Part shown: piece after piece, positions 54,522 through 63,513 of the stretch
How positions within the stretch are numbered: the stretch's first letter is position 1
Layout of the letters: each line of letters starts with the position of its first letter
From: Ramlibacter paludis
GTDB taxonomy: Bacteria > Pseudomonadota > Gammaproteobacteria > Burkholderiales > Burkholderiaceae_C
NCBI RefSeq assembly: GCF_022012305.1
Contig: NZ_JAKLTM010000002.1
Span: 310,001 to 374,000 of the forward strand
Length of the DNA: 64,000 nt
Reading direction: 5' to 3'
Position numbers and translations under genes: made by a program
The notes under the pieces: generated by a model
The model's input: the letters and a program-made list of their open reading frames with translations, nothing else
Told to the model about the DNA's origin: nothing
Database searches by the model: none

Positions 54522-55787
54522 TCAAGCTTTCTTCGCCGCTTCGCGGTACACGAGCAGCGGTGGCTTGTTGTCGTCGATCGTGCTTTCCTCGACCACCACC
54601 CTCTCCACGTTGGAGATGTTCGGCAGTTCGAACATGGTGTCGATCAGAGACTGCTCCAGGATGGAGCGCAGGCCGCGGGCGCCGGTCTTGCGGTTGAGCG
54701 CCTTGCGGGCGATGGCCTTCAGCGCATTGGGCCGCACTTCGAGCTCGACGCCTTCCATGCCCAGCAGCTTGGCGTACTGCTTCACCAGCGCGTTCTTGGG
54801 CTCGGTCAGGATCTGCACCAGGGCGTCCTCGGTCAGTTCCGCCAGGGTGGCGACCACCGGCAGGCGGCCGACGAGTTCCGGGATCAGGCCGAACTTGATC
54901 AGGTCTTCCGGCTCGACTTCGCGGAACATGTCCGTGAGGCTGCGCTCCTTCTTGCTGCGCACCTTGGCCGAGAAGCCGATGCCCGAGGCTTCGCTGCGCT
55001 GCTCGATCACCTTCTCCAGTCCGGCGAAGGCGCCGCCGCAGATGAACAGGATGTTGGTCGTGTCGATCTGCAGGAAGTCCTGGTTCGGGTGCTTGCGCCC
55101 GCCCTGCGGCGGCACGCTGGCCATGGTGCCTTCGATCAGCTTCAGCAGCGCCTGCTGCACGCCCTCGCCCGACACGTCGCGGGTGATCGAGGGGTTGTCG
55201 CTCTTGCGCGAGATCTTGTCGATCTCGTCGATGTAGACGATGCCGCGCTGGGCCCGCTCCACCTCGTAGTTGCAGTTCTGCAGCAGCTTCTGGATGATGT
55301 TCTCGACGTCCTCGCCCACGTAGCCGGCTTCGGTCAGCGTCGTCGCGTCGGCCATCACGAAGGGCACGTCCAGCATGCGCGCCAGCGTCTGCGCCAGCAG
55401 CGTCTTGCCGCTGCCGGTGGGGCCAATCAGGAGGATGTTGCTCTTGGTGAGCTCGACTTCGTCCTTCTTGGCCTTGTCCTTGTGGCGCAGCCGCTTGTAG
55501 TGGTTGTAGACGGCGACCGACAGCGTGCGCTTGGCCGCTTCCTGGCCGATCACGTAGTTGTCGAGGTTGGTCTTGATCTCGTTGGGCGTCGGCAGGTCGC
55601 CGCGCGCCTCGCGCTGCTCGTCACCCGCGGGCAGTTCGTCGCGGATGATCTCGTTGCACAGGTCGATGCACTCGTCGCAGATGAAGACCGAGGGGCCCGC
55701 GATCAGTTTCTTGACCTCGTGCTGGCTCTTCCCGCAGAACGAGCAGTAAAGCGTTTTCTCGCTGGAGGAGCCTTTTCGGTCGGCCAT
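54522..55787 (-). CDS. clpX: ClpXP protease ATPase subunit
   Basis: Predicted 421 aa. The N-terminal C4 zinc finger is [15 protein letters not shown] and [11 protein letters not shown]. The AAA+ domain has Walker [16 protein letters not shown], Walker [12 protein letters not shown] and the pore-loop region around [11 protein letters not shown]. The IGF-type loop for ClpP docking appears as GIGFSAKV. It unfolds tagged proteins and feeds them to ClpP. It lies 106 bp downstream of clpP, with a hairpin between. Confidence 0.97.
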   Translation of the reverse strand: MADRKGSSSEKTLYCSFCGKSQHEVKKLIAGPSVFICDECIDLCNEIIRDELPAGDEQREARGDLPTPNEIKTNLDNYVIGQEAAKRTLSVAVYNHYKRLRHKDKAKKDEVELTKSNILLIGPTGSGKTLLAQTLARMLDVPFVMADATTLTEAGYVGEDVENIIQKLLQNCNYEVERAQRGIVYIDEIDKISRKSDNPSITRDVSGEGVQQALLKLIEGTMASVPPQGGRKHPNQDFLQIDTTNILFICGGAFAGLEKVIEQRSEASGIGFSAKVRSKKERSLTDMFREVEPEDLIKFGLIPELVGRLPVVATLAELTEDALVQILTEPKNALVKQYAKLLGMEGVELEVRPNALKAIARKALNRKTGARGLRSILEQSLIDTMFELPNISNVERVVVEESTIDDNKPPLLVYREAAKKA

Positions 55788-55831
55788 GGATCCGTGCCTT
55801 CGTAACTTGTTTCAATGATAACCATACAACA

Positions 55832-55862
55832 AACGGCGCCCCGGTTTCCCGGAGGCGCCGTT
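55832..55862 (-). terminator. Hairpin between clpP and clpX
   Basis: AACGGCGCC / GGCGCCGTT stem, extended inside by CCGG/CCGG-type pairing, is followed by TGTTGT on the minus strand. It is probably a partial terminator that adjusts the clpP:clpX ratio. Confidence 0.65.
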
Positions 55863-55893
55863 GCTGGACTGCAACCGCGGTGCGGGGTGGTGT

Positions 55894-56502
55894 TCAGGGC
55901 CGTTTTGCGATGACCTGGTCGACCAGGCCGTAGGCCTTGGCCTCGTCCGCTTCGAGGAAGTAATCCCGATCGGTGTCGCGCTCGATCTTCTCGAGGGGCT
56001 GGCCCGTGCGCTCCGCCAGGATCTTGTTCAACTGCGCCTTGGTCTTCAGGATGTCGCGGGCGTGGATCTCGATGTCCGTCGCCTGGCCCTGCATGCCGCC
56101 CAGGGGCTGGTGGATCATGATCTTCGAGTTGGGCAGCGAGAAGCGCTTGCCCTTCTCGCCGGCCGCCAGCAGGAAGGCGCCCATCGAGGCCGCCATGCCC
56201 GTGCACAGGGTGGACACCGACGGCTTGATGAAGTTCATCGTGTCGTAGATCGCCATGCCGGCGCTGACGCTGCCGCCCGGGGAGTTGATGTACAGCGAGA
56301 TGTCCTTGTCGGGGTTCTCGCTTTCCAGGAACAGCAGCTGGGCGACCACCAGGTTGGCCGTCTGGTCGTTCACGGGGCCGACCAGGAAGATCACGCGCTC
56401 GCGCAGAAGGCGCGAATAGATGTCGTAGGACCGCTCGCCGCGGCCGGATTGCTCGATGACGATGGGCACCATGCCAAGGGCTTGGGTGTCGAGTGCGCTC
56501 AT
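55894..56502 (-). CDS. clpP: ATP-dependent Clp protease proteolytic subunit
   Basis: Predicted 202 aa. The Ser/His/Asp triad is seen in [16 protein letters not shown] (Ser), [11 protein letters not shown] (His) and [15 protein letters not shown] (Asp). [20 protein letters not shown] forms the oxyanion region. The ATG at 56502 gives the short propeptide typical of ClpP; the longer upstream frame has no support. It forms the tetradecameric protease barrel used with ClpX. Confidence 0.97.
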   Translation of the reverse strand: MSALDTQALGMVPIVIEQSGRGERSYDIYSRLLRERVIFLVGPVNDQTANLVVAQLLFLESENPDKDISLYINSPGGSVSAGMAIYDTMNFIKPSVSTLCTGMAASMGAFLLAAGEKGKRFSLPNSKIMIHQPLGGMQGQATDIEIHARDILKTKAQLNKILAERTGQPLEKIERDTDRDYFLEADEAKAYGLVDQVIAKRP

Positions 56503-56550
56503 GGGGGAAATCGCTCCGTTGTGTGGCTGTACTTTAGCCTGAATGGAGTT

Positions 56551-56588
56551 GGGGCCTGGGCGGCCTTTCACAAGACCGCCCAGGCCCC
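56551..56588. terminator. Long hairpin between tig and clpP
   Basis: A perfect 13-bp stem GGGGCCTGGGCGG / CCGCCCAGGCCCC has a 12-base loop. No T run follows, so it may stabilise mRNA ends or attenuate transcription instead of ending it fully. Confidence 0.55.
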
Positions 56589-56594
56589 AGCCTT

Positions 56595-56623
56595 GTCATC
56601 CCGGCCTGGAGCCGGGATCCAGG
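56595..56623. repeat. Dispersed intergenic hairpin repeat, copy 3
   Basis: GTCATCCCGGC, a short loop, then GCCGGGATCCAGG, directly after the tig stop codon. It belongs to the same family as the copies at 23330, 26970 and 58150. Confidence 0.65.
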
Positions 56624-56625
56624 AA

Positions 56626-57939
56626 TCAGCCCTGCTGGCCCATCAGCTCGTCGAACTCGACGCTCTTCTCGACGGTCTTCGCCTTGGACAGGATGTAGTC
56701 CGTGACGTTGTTCTCGATCACGATGGCCTCGACCTCCGCCAGGCGGCGGTTGTCGCCGTTGTACCAGCGCACGACGTCGGCCGGGCGCTCGTAGCTGGCC
56801 GCCAGCTCGTCGATGTGCTGCTTGATCTGGTCCGGCTTGGCTTCCAGGCCGTTGGCGCGCACCAGCTCGGCGACCACCAGGCCCAGGCGCACGCGGCGCT
56901 CGGCTTGCGGGCGCACGATGTCCTCGGGGATCGGCAGCTTCTCCACGTCCTTCAGGCCGCGCTGCTTCAGTTCCTCGCGCTGGCCCTGGATCAGGCGGTC
57001 GATCTCGTTCTGCACGATCGACTTCGGCAGGTCGAGTTCGGCCTTGCCCACCAGCGCGTCCATCGCGGCCTGCTTGTTGCGGGCCAGCAGGCGGAACTTC
57101 ACTTCGCGCTCGAGGTTCTTGCGGATGTCGGCGCGCAGGCCCTCGACCGAGGCGTCGGCGATGCCCAGCGACTTGGCGAAGGCTTCGTTCACTTCCGGCA
57201 GGTTGGCGGCTTCCACCTTCTTCACGGTGACCATGAAGTCGGCCGTCTTGCCCGCCACGTCCTTGCCGTGGTAATCGGCCGGGAAGGCCAACGGGAAGGT
57301 CTTGCTCTCGCCGGTCTTCATGCCGCGCACGGACTCGTCGAATTCCTTGAGCATCTGGCCTTCGCCGACCATGAACTGGAAGTCCTCGGCCTTGCCGCCT
57401 TCGAAGGTCTCGCCGTCGATCTTGCCCTCGAAGTCCACGGTGACGCGGTCGCCGGCCTGCACGGTGTCGGCCGCGCCGCGCTGGGCGAAGGTGCGGCGCT
57501 GCTTGCGCAGGATGTCCAGGGTGCGGTCGATGGCGGCGTCGGTCACTTCGGTGGAGACCTTCTCCACTTCGGCGCCGGCGAGGTCGCCGATCTTCACGTC
57601 GGGATAGACCTCGAACACGGCGTCGAAGGCCAGCTCGCCCTCGGGCGCGCCTTCCTTCTCGGTGATCTTCGGCTGGCCGGCGACACGCAGCTTGGCCTCG
57701 TTGGCGGCGGCGGCAAAGGCCTCGCCGACCTTGTCGTTCATCACCTCGTACTGCACCGAGTAGCCGTAGCGCTGGGCCACGACCGACATCGGCACCTTGC
57801 CGGGGCGGAAGCCGTCCATCTTGACGGTGCGCGCCAGCTTCTTCAGGCGGGAATCGACTTCGGACTGGATGGCGGTGACGGGGAGCGTCAGCGTCATCTT
57901 GCGTTCCAGCTTGTCCAGGGTTTCTACGGTCACGGCCAT
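56626..57939 (-). CDS. tig: Trigger factor
   Basis: Predicted 437 aa. The ribosome-binding signature is GFRPGKVPMSVVAQRYG (about 45-60). The FKBP-type prolyl isomerase domain (about 150-245) contains GDRVTVDFEGKIDGETFEGG and MVGEGQMLKEFDESVRGMKT. A helical chaperone C-terminus follows. It meets nascent chains at the ribosome exit. The ATG at 57939 is the first codon consistent with the family (MAVTVETLDKLERKM). It heads the tig-clpP-clpX group. Confidence 0.97.
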   Translation of the reverse strand: MAVTVETLDKLERKMTLTLPVTAIQSEVDSRLKKLARTVKMDGFRPGKVPMSVVAQRYGYSVQYEVMNDKVGEAFAAAANEAKLRVAGQPKITEKEGAPEGELAFDAVFEVYPDVKIGDLAGAEVEKVSTEVTDAAIDRTLDILRKQRRTFAQRGAADTVQAGDRVTVDFEGKIDGETFEGGKAEDFQFMVGEGQMLKEFDESVRGMKTGESKTFPLAFPADYHGKDVAGKTADFMVTVKKVEAANLPEVNEAFAKSLGIADASVEGLRADIRKNLEREVKFRLLARNKQAAMDALVGKAELDLPKSIVQNEIDRLIQGQREELKQRGLKDVEKLPIPEDIVRPQAERRVRLGLVVAELVRANGLEAKPDQIKQHIDELAASYERPADVVRWYNGDNRRLAEVEAIVIENNVTDYILSKAKTVEKSVEFDELMGQQG

Positions 57940-57966
57940 GATCAATCTCTCTGAGGGCTAAGTGTG

Positions 57967-58053
57967 TGGTGCGCGGGGGGGGACTCGAACCCCCACACCA
58001 TTGCTGGCGTCAGGACCTAAACCTGGTGCGTCTACCAATTTCGCCACCCGCGC
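57967..58053 (-). tRNA. tRNA-Leu (anticodon UAG)
   Basis: The acceptor is GCGCGGG/CCCGCGC, the anticodon region CAGGTTTAGGTCCTG gives UAG, there is a long variable arm, the T arm is GGGGGTTCGAGTCCCCC and CCA is encoded at 57969-57967. It is immediately upstream of tig on the same strand. Confidence 0.95.
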
Positions 58054-58149
58054 GGTCACTGGAAAGGGAAAGCGGACGGCCAGGAATCAGTCCCGACCGC
58101 CCGCTCGAATCCGGTCAACAGGCGATTTTAACTGACCTTGCGAAACGAG

Positions 58150-58177
58150 GTCATCCCCGAGTAGGCGGGGACCCGAG
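58150..58177. repeat. Dispersed intergenic hairpin repeat, copy 4
   Basis: GTCATCCCCG, a short loop AGTAG, then CGGGGACCCGAG, just after the RND pump stop codon. It has one arm base different from the other copies. Confidence 0.55.
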
Positions 58178-58183
58178 AAAACC

Positions 58184-61100
58184 TCAGGCCGGTTCCCGTT
58201 TCACCCGGAACCATGCCGCATACATGGCCGGCAGCGCGAGCAGCGTCAGCACGGTGGCAACCACCAGCCCGCCCATGATGGCGACGGCCATCGGGCCCCA
58301 GAAGACCGACCGCGACAGCGGGATCATCGCCAGCACCGCGGCGGCCGCCGTCAGCACGATGGGGCGCAGGCGCCGCACCGCCGACTCGACGATCGCCTCC
58401 CAGGCCGGAACGCCGCGCGCGCGGTCCTGCTCGATCTGGTCGATCAGGATCACGGAGTTGCGCTGGATCATCCCCATGAGCGCGATCACGCCCAGCAGCG
58501 CCACGAAGCCGAACGGCCGGTTCAGCAGCAGCAAGGCAGCGGCCACGCCGGTGATGCCGAGGAACCCGGTCAGGAACACCAGCACGCTGCGGCTGAAGCT
58601 GTGCAATTGCAGCATGAGGAGCGTGAAGGTGATGAACAGCATCAGCGGCATGCCGGCGGCGATCGACGACGTGCCCTTGCCGCTCTCCTCCACCGCGCCG
58701 GCCACCGTGATGCGGTAGCCGGCCGGCCAGGCGCGCTCCAGCTCCTTGAGCTTCGGCAGCAACTCCTGCGTCACGGTCGCGCCCTGCATCCCTTCGATGA
58801 TGTCGCTCTGCACCGTGATGGCGTACTGGCGGCCCTCGCGCCACATCACGCCCGGCTCCCAGGTGAACACCGGCTTGGCGATCTGCGTGAGCGGAATCGA
58901 CTTGCCCGAAGCCGTGGGCAGGTAGGCGTTGCCGATGTCGGTGATCGCGCTGCGCTCTTCCTGCGGCTGGCGCAGCAGGATGTCGATCAGCTTGTCGCCC
59001 TCGCGGTACTGGCCGATGGTGGTCCCCGAGAGGATGGTCTTGCTGGCCTGCGCGATCGACTGGCTGGTGACGCCCAGCGCGCGCGCCTTGTCCTGGTCGA
59101 TCTCCAGGCGCAGCACCTTCACCGCTTCGTTCCAGTTGTCGTTGACGCCGCGCGTGTTGGGGCTTTGCCGCATCGCGGCCTTCACTTCGTCGGCCCGCTC
59201 GCGCAGCGCGATCGGGTCCGGGCCCAGCACGCGGAACTGCACCGGGTAAGGCACCGGCGGTCCGTTGGGCAGCAGCTTGACGCGCCCGCGCACCTCGGGG
59301 AATTCGGTGGCCAGCAGGGCCGGCAGCTTCACGCGCAGGGTTTCGCGCGTGGCCAGGTCCTTCGGCTGGATGATCAACTGCGAGGCATTGCTCTGCGGAA
59401 AGATCTGGTCCAGCGGCAGGTAGAAGCGCGGCACGCCGGAGCCGACCCAGGTGGTGACGTCGGTCACGCCCGGCTCGCGCATCAGGCGCGCCTCGAAGCG
59501 CTTGGTGGTTTCCTCGTTGGAGGCGAAGGAGGTGCCTTCGGCAAACCAGATGTCCACCAGGATCTCGGGCCGGCTGGAATCGGGGAAGAACTGCTGCTGC
59601 ACCTTGCCCATGCCGACGATGCCCAGCGCGAACAGCGCCAGCGTGGCCGCGATGGTTTTCCAGCGATGCTCCACGCACCAGTTCACGACGCCGCGGAAGT
59701 TGCGGTAGAAGGGCGTGTCGAAGTGCTCGTGGTGCTCCTGCCCCGGCGCCACCGGCTTGGCCTTGAGCAGCAGCGTGCCGAGGTAAGGCACGAAGTACAC
59801 CGAGACGAACCAGGACAGCACCAGCGCGACCACCGTCACCGCGAAGATCGCGAAGGTGTACTCGCCCACCGTGGAGCGGGCCATGCCGATCGGCAGGAAG
59901 CCGGTGGCGGTGATCAGCGTGCCGGTCAGCATCGGCATCGCCGTCACTTCGTAGGCAAAGGTGGCGGCGCGGACCTTGTCGTAGCCCTCCTCCATCTTCC
60001 GCACCATCATCTCCACTGCGATGATGGCGTCGTCCACCAGCAGGCCGAGCGCGATGATCAGCGAGCCCAGCGAGATCTTGTGCAGGCCGATGCCCCAGTA
60101 GTTCATCGCCAGGAAGGTGACCGCCAGCACCAGCGGGATGGTGATGCCCACGACCAGACCGGGGCGCATGTCGACGTACCAGCGCTTCCAGACGGGCAAC
60201 GTGGCGGCGTCGGGGCGGCGATGGAAGCCCAGGCTGATGAAGCTCACGGCGAGCACGATCGCAACGGCCTCGATCAGCACGTGCACGAACTCGCCGACCG
60301 AGGTCGACACCGCCTTCGGCTGGTCCTGCACCTGCACCAGGCGGATGCCCGCCGGCAGGCCGTCGTCGATGCGGTGCGTGGCCGCCTGCAGCGACTTGCC
60401 CAGGCGGATGATGTCGCCGCCGCGCGCCATCGACACGCCCAGCGCCACGACTTCCTTGCCCTGGTGCCGCACCTTCACCTGCGGCGGGTCGACGTAGCCG
60501 CGCTTCACCTCGGCGATGTCGCCCAGGCGGATCTGGTTGCCGGAGCCGCCGCGGATCGGCATCGCGCGCAGTTGCTCGACGGCCTCGAACTGGCCGCCCA
60601 CGCGCACCTGCACGACGTCCTGCGGGGTGTTGATGGCGCCGGCGGCCTCCACGGCGTTCTGCTGCCCGAGCTGCGCGATCACCTGGTTCAGGTCCAGGCC
60701 CAGCTGCGACAGCCGCTTCTGCGAGATCTCGACGTAGAGCTTCTCGTCCTGCACGCCGAACAGTTCCACCTTGGCCACGTCGGGCACGCGCAGCAGCTGC
60801 TGGCGCACGTCGTCGGCAAAGGTCTTCACCTCCGCATAGCTGTAGCCGTTGTCGGCCTCCAGCGCGTAGATCACGCCGAAGACGTCGCCGTATTCGTCGT
60901 TGAAGAAGGGCCCGACCACGCCCTGCGGCAGGGTCGAGCGCATGTCGCCGACCTTCTTGCGCACCGTGTACCAGACGTTGGGCACTTCGGCGGCGCGCGA
61001 CGAGTCCTTGATCTGCAGCACGACCAGCGCCTCGCCCGGCTTGGAGTAGCTGCGGATCACGTCCGAGTACGGCACTTCCTGCAGCGTCCGTTCGAGCTTG

Positions 61101-61321
61101 TCGGTGACCTGTTCGGCCATCTGCTGCGCCGTGGCACCGGGCCAGAACACGCGCAGGATCATCGCGCGGAAGGTGAAGGGGGGATCCTCGTCCTGCCCCA
61201 GCTGGAAGTAGGAAGCGAATCCCAGCAGCAGCAGCACCACCATCAGGTAGCGCGTGAGCGCGGGATGCTCGAGGGCCCAGCGCGAGAGGTTGAAGCGCTC
61301 GCGGCTCGTCGTGTCGCTCAT
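58184..61321 (-). CDS. RND efflux transporter, inner-membrane pump
   Basis: Predicted 1045 aa with twelve membrane helices and two large periplasmic loops. Family motifs are FRAMILRVFWPGATAQQMAE, QEVPYSDVIRSYS-type porter segments, the proton-relay acidic pair in GLLVDDAIIAVEMMVRKM (helix 4) and GFVALLGVIALMGMIQRNSV. It pumps hydrophobic or toxic compounds out, working with the adaptor 8 bp upstream and an outer-membrane channel not present in the window. The absence of clear heavy-metal motifs favours the drug/solvent (HAE1-like) class. Confidence 0.92.
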   Translation of the reverse strand: MSDTTSRERFNLSRWALEHPALTRYLMVVLLLLGFASYFQLGQDEDPPFTFRAMILRVFWPGATAQQMAEQVTDKLERTLQEVPYSDVIRSYSKPGEALVVLQIKDSSRAAEVPNVWYTVRKKVGDMRSTLPQGVVGPFFNDEYGDVFGVIYALEADNGYSYAEVKTFADDVRQQLLRVPDVAKVELFGVQDEKLYVEISQKRLSQLGLDLNQVIAQLGQQNAVEAAGAINTPQDVVQVRVGGQFEAVEQLRAMPIRGGSGNQIRLGDIAEVKRGYVDPPQVKVRHQGKEVVALGVSMARGGDIIRLGKSLQAATHRIDDGLPAGIRLVQVQDQPKAVSTSVGEFVHVLIEAVAIVLAVSFISLGFHRRPDAATLPVWKRWYVDMRPGLVVGITIPLVLAVTFLAMNYWGIGLHKISLGSLIIALGLLVDDAIIAVEMMVRKMEEGYDKVRAATFAYEVTAMPMLTGTLITATGFLPIGMARSTVGEYTFAIFAVTVVALVLSWFVSVYFVPYLGTLLLKAKPVAPGQEHHEHFDTPFYRNFRGVVNWCVEHRWKTIAATLALFALGIVGMGKVQQQFFPDSSRPEILVDIWFAEGTSFASNEETTKRFEARLMREPGVTDVTTWVGSGVPRFYLPLDQIFPQSNASQLIIQPKDLATRETLRVKLPALLATEFPEVRGRVKLLPNGPPVPYPVQFRVLGPDPIALRERADEVKAAMRQSPNTRGVNDNWNEAVKVLRLEIDQDKARALGVTSQSIAQASKTILSGTTIGQYREGDKLIDILLRQPQEERSAITDIGNAYLPTASGKSIPLTQIAKPVFTWEPGVMWREGRQYAITVQSDIIEGMQGATVTQELLPKLKELERAWPAGYRITVAGAVEESGKGTSSIAAGMPLMLFITFTLLMLQLHSFSRSVLVFLTGFLGITGVAAALLLLNRPFGFVALLGVIALMGMIQRNSVILIDQIEQDRARGVPAWEAIVESAVRRLRPIVLTAAAAVLAMIPLSRSVFWGPMAVAIMGGLVVATVLTLLALPAMYAAWFRVKREPA

Positions 61322-61328
61322 GGCGGCC

Positions 61329-62504
61329 TCAGCGCGTCACGGGGACGTTCGCGGTCTGCGCCACGCCCGTCTTCGGCACGGCCACCGGCTGCGACGCGAG
61401 CGGCGGGACGGCCGCGGTCTTGTCCTGCCAGATCGTGACCTTCTGGCCCGGCGACAGCACGTGCACCCCGGCGGAAACCACCAGCATGCCGGGCTGCAGG
61501 CCCGAGGCGATCACGGCTTCGTTGCCGTCGGCGGTGGCCACCTGGACCCGCTGCGAACGCACCGTCATCGTGGACTTGTCCAGGACCCACACCGCCGTGC
61601 CCTGCCCTTCCTGGCGCAACGCGCTGGTGGGCAGCTTGATCACCTGCTGGCCCGCATGGCCGGTTGCCTGCGGCATCACCGAAACCGTCGCACCCAGCGG
61701 GGGCTGCGTCGCGCCTTCCAGCGCCACCTTCACGGGATAGGTGCGCGTGACGGGATCGGCGCTGGCGGCGACTTCACGGATGCGACCGGGGAGCGTCGCA
61801 TTGCCGGCCCAGACCTTGACCTGCACCAGCCCGCCGGGTTGCAGCAGGGCCATCTTGTCCTCGGGCACCGCGAACACCACGTCGCGCGGACCGTCCTGCG
61901 CGATCCGCACGATGGGCGTGCCGGCGGCCACCACTTGGCCCGGCTCGGCTTCCACCGCGGTGACCACGCCCGAGACGTCCGCCAGCAAGTCGGTGTAGCG
62001 AGCCTGGTTGCCCTGCGACGAAAGTTGCGCCTGCGCCTGTTCCAGTTGCGCCTGCGCCGCCTTCAGCGCGCTCTCGCGGCGCTCGACTTCGGCGCCGCTG
62101 ATGAAGTTCTGTTCCTTCAGGGTCCGGTAGCGCTTCAGGTCCGCGGCGGCGAGGTCACGGTTGGTGGTGGCTGCGGCTACTTGCGCGCGTGCCGCGTCGG
62201 CGGCCAGGCGGTAGTCCTGCGGATCGAGCTGCGCCAGCAGCTGGCCGGCGCGCACGCGCTGGCCCACCTCGGCCTGGCGGCGCGTCACCTTGCCGGCCAC
62301 GCGGAAGCCCAGGCGCGATTCGACGCGCGGCTTGACCTCGCCGGAGAACTCGCGCATCGCCTGCAGCGACGTGGCGCCCACCGTGATCACCTTGACCGCG
62401 CGCACCGGCTCGGCCGGCGCCTCGGGGCGCGAGCACGCGGCCAACAGGATGGAGGAGATGGCGATGACGCTCCAGGACAGCGAGCGGACGGTAGGTTTCT
62501 TCAT
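61329..62504 (-). CDS. RND efflux periplasmic adaptor (lipoprotein)
   Basis: Predicted 391 aa. The lipoprotein signal MKKPTVRSLSWSVIAISSIL ends at LLAAC with the acylated Cys at about 24. The biotinyl-lipoyl half-motifs are GFRVAGKVTRRQAEVGQRV and LLADVSGVVTAVEAEPGQVV, and a helical hairpin lies between them (about 95-165). Beta-barrel and membrane-proximal domains follow (KVWAGNATLPGRIREV). It links the RND pump to an outer-membrane factor. The ATG at 62504 follows a TetR-type palindrome by about 85 bp. Confidence 0.92.
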   Translation of the reverse strand: MKKPTVRSLSWSVIAISSILLAACSRPEAPAEPVRAVKVITVGATSLQAMREFSGEVKPRVESRLGFRVAGKVTRRQAEVGQRVRAGQLLAQLDPQDYRLAADAARAQVAAATTNRDLAAADLKRYRTLKEQNFISGAEVERRESALKAAQAQLEQAQAQLSSQGNQARYTDLLADVSGVVTAVEAEPGQVVAAGTPIVRIAQDGPRDVVFAVPEDKMALLQPGGLVQVKVWAGNATLPGRIREVAASADPVTRTYPVKVALEGATQPPLGATVSVMPQATGHAGQQVIKLPTSALRQEGQGTAVWVLDKSTMTVRSQRVQVATADGNEAVIASGLQPGMLVVSAGVHVLSPGQKVTIWQDKTAAVPPLASQPVAVPKTGVAQTANVPVTR

Positions 62505-62587
62505 GGCGGCTGGTCCGAGCTTCGCAAAACGGTCGAGTTACGGCAAGTAACATTTCCAGCTTTGCGGGGTTCTTGTTTTAGTTAATG

Positions 62588-62601
62588 ACTGACCGGTTAG
62601 T
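62588..62601. promoter_or_regulatory. TetR-type operator palindrome between the RND operon and hpnC
   Basis: ACTGACCGGTTAGT is a 14-bp palindrome with one mismatched pair (ACT-R-ACCGGT-Y-AGT). Sites of the ACTGACCGGTCAGT type are typical operators of TetR repressors of RND pumps. No tetR gene is in the window. Confidence 0.6.
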
Positions 62602-62647
62602 AATCTAGAAAAATGCCTCATCCTTGTCAAGCGACAATCTTGTTGTG

Positions 62648-63502
62648 ATGCCTCCCACCGACCACCGGCACGCGCGGGTCGACCACTACGAAAACTTCCC
62701 GGTCGCCTCGTGGTTGTGCCCGCCCCGGCTGCGCCCGCCGATCGCGGCGATCTACCGGTTCGCGCGCACCGCCGACGACATCGCCGACGAGGGCGATGCA
62801 CCCGCCGAGACGCGCCTTTCGGAGCTGGATGCCTACCGAAGCGACCTGAAGGCGGCGTTTGCAGGGACGACTGATTCGGGCCGCTGGCCCGCTGTTTTCG
62901 GGCCGCTGCGCCGCGCCATCGCGGACTTCCAGCTGCCTTTCCAGCCCCTGGCCGACCTGCTCGATGCCTTCGCCCAGGACGTCGCCAAGACGCGCGCCGG
63001 CGCCGGCTACCTGGACCGGCGAGAACTTCTTGCGTACTGCCGCCGTTCGGCCGATCCGGTGGGTCGATTGCTGCTGCATCTGTATCTTGTACGCGACGAT
63101 TCTTTGCTGGCAATGAGCGACGCGGTCTGCAGCGCCCTGCAATTGATTAACTTCTGGCAGGACCTGAGCGTCGACATTCCGCGTGGCCGCTACTACGTGC
63201 CGACCGAAGACGCGCTGCGGCATGGGCTGGACCCGGCGCATCCCGAGCGCTGGGGCGAGGACGCGCGCGCCCGCGAGATGGTCGCGGAACTATGCGACTG
63301 GGCGCGCGCGATCATGCTGCGCGGCGCGCCGCTCGCCAAGCGCATCCCGGGACGCGCGGGCTGGGAGCTGCGGCTGGTGGTGCAAGGCGGGCTGCGCATC
63401 CTCGATCGCATTGCCGCCGGCGGCTTCGACACGCTGCACGTGCGCCCCAAGCTGCGTGCGCGCGACATGCCGGTGTTGCTGTGGCGCACTCTCCGGATGT
63501 GA
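62648..63502 (+). CDS. hpnC: Squalene synthase HpnC
   Basis: Predicted 284 aa, a trans-isoprenyl-diphosphate head-to-head synthase type. The Asp-rich motif RTADDIADEG (about 40-49) and the second motif in INFWQDLSVDIPRGRYYVP (about 165-183) are clear, with HYENFPVASWLCPPRLRP at the N-terminus as in HpnC. HpnC, HpnD and HpnE together make squalene from farnesyl diphosphate. The start is uncertain: ATG 62648 lacks a Shine-Dalgarno sequence, and GTG 62645 or TTG 62624 are alternatives. The gene is divergent from the RND operon. Confidence 0.92.
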   Translation: MPPTDHRHARVDHYENFPVASWLCPPRLRPPIAAIYRFARTADDIADEGDAPAETRLSELDAYRSDLKAAFAGTTDSGRWPAVFGPLRRAIADFQLPFQPLADLLDAFAQDVAKTRAGAGYLDRRELLAYCRRSADPVGRLLLHLYLVRDDSLLAMSDAVCSALQLINFWQDLSVDIPRGRYYVPTEDALRHGLDPAHPERWGEDARAREMVAELCDWARAIMLRGAPLAKRIPGRAGWELRLVVQGGLRILDRIAAGGFDTLHVRPKLRARDMPVLLWRTLRM

Positions 63503-63513
63503 AAATCGCGGGA

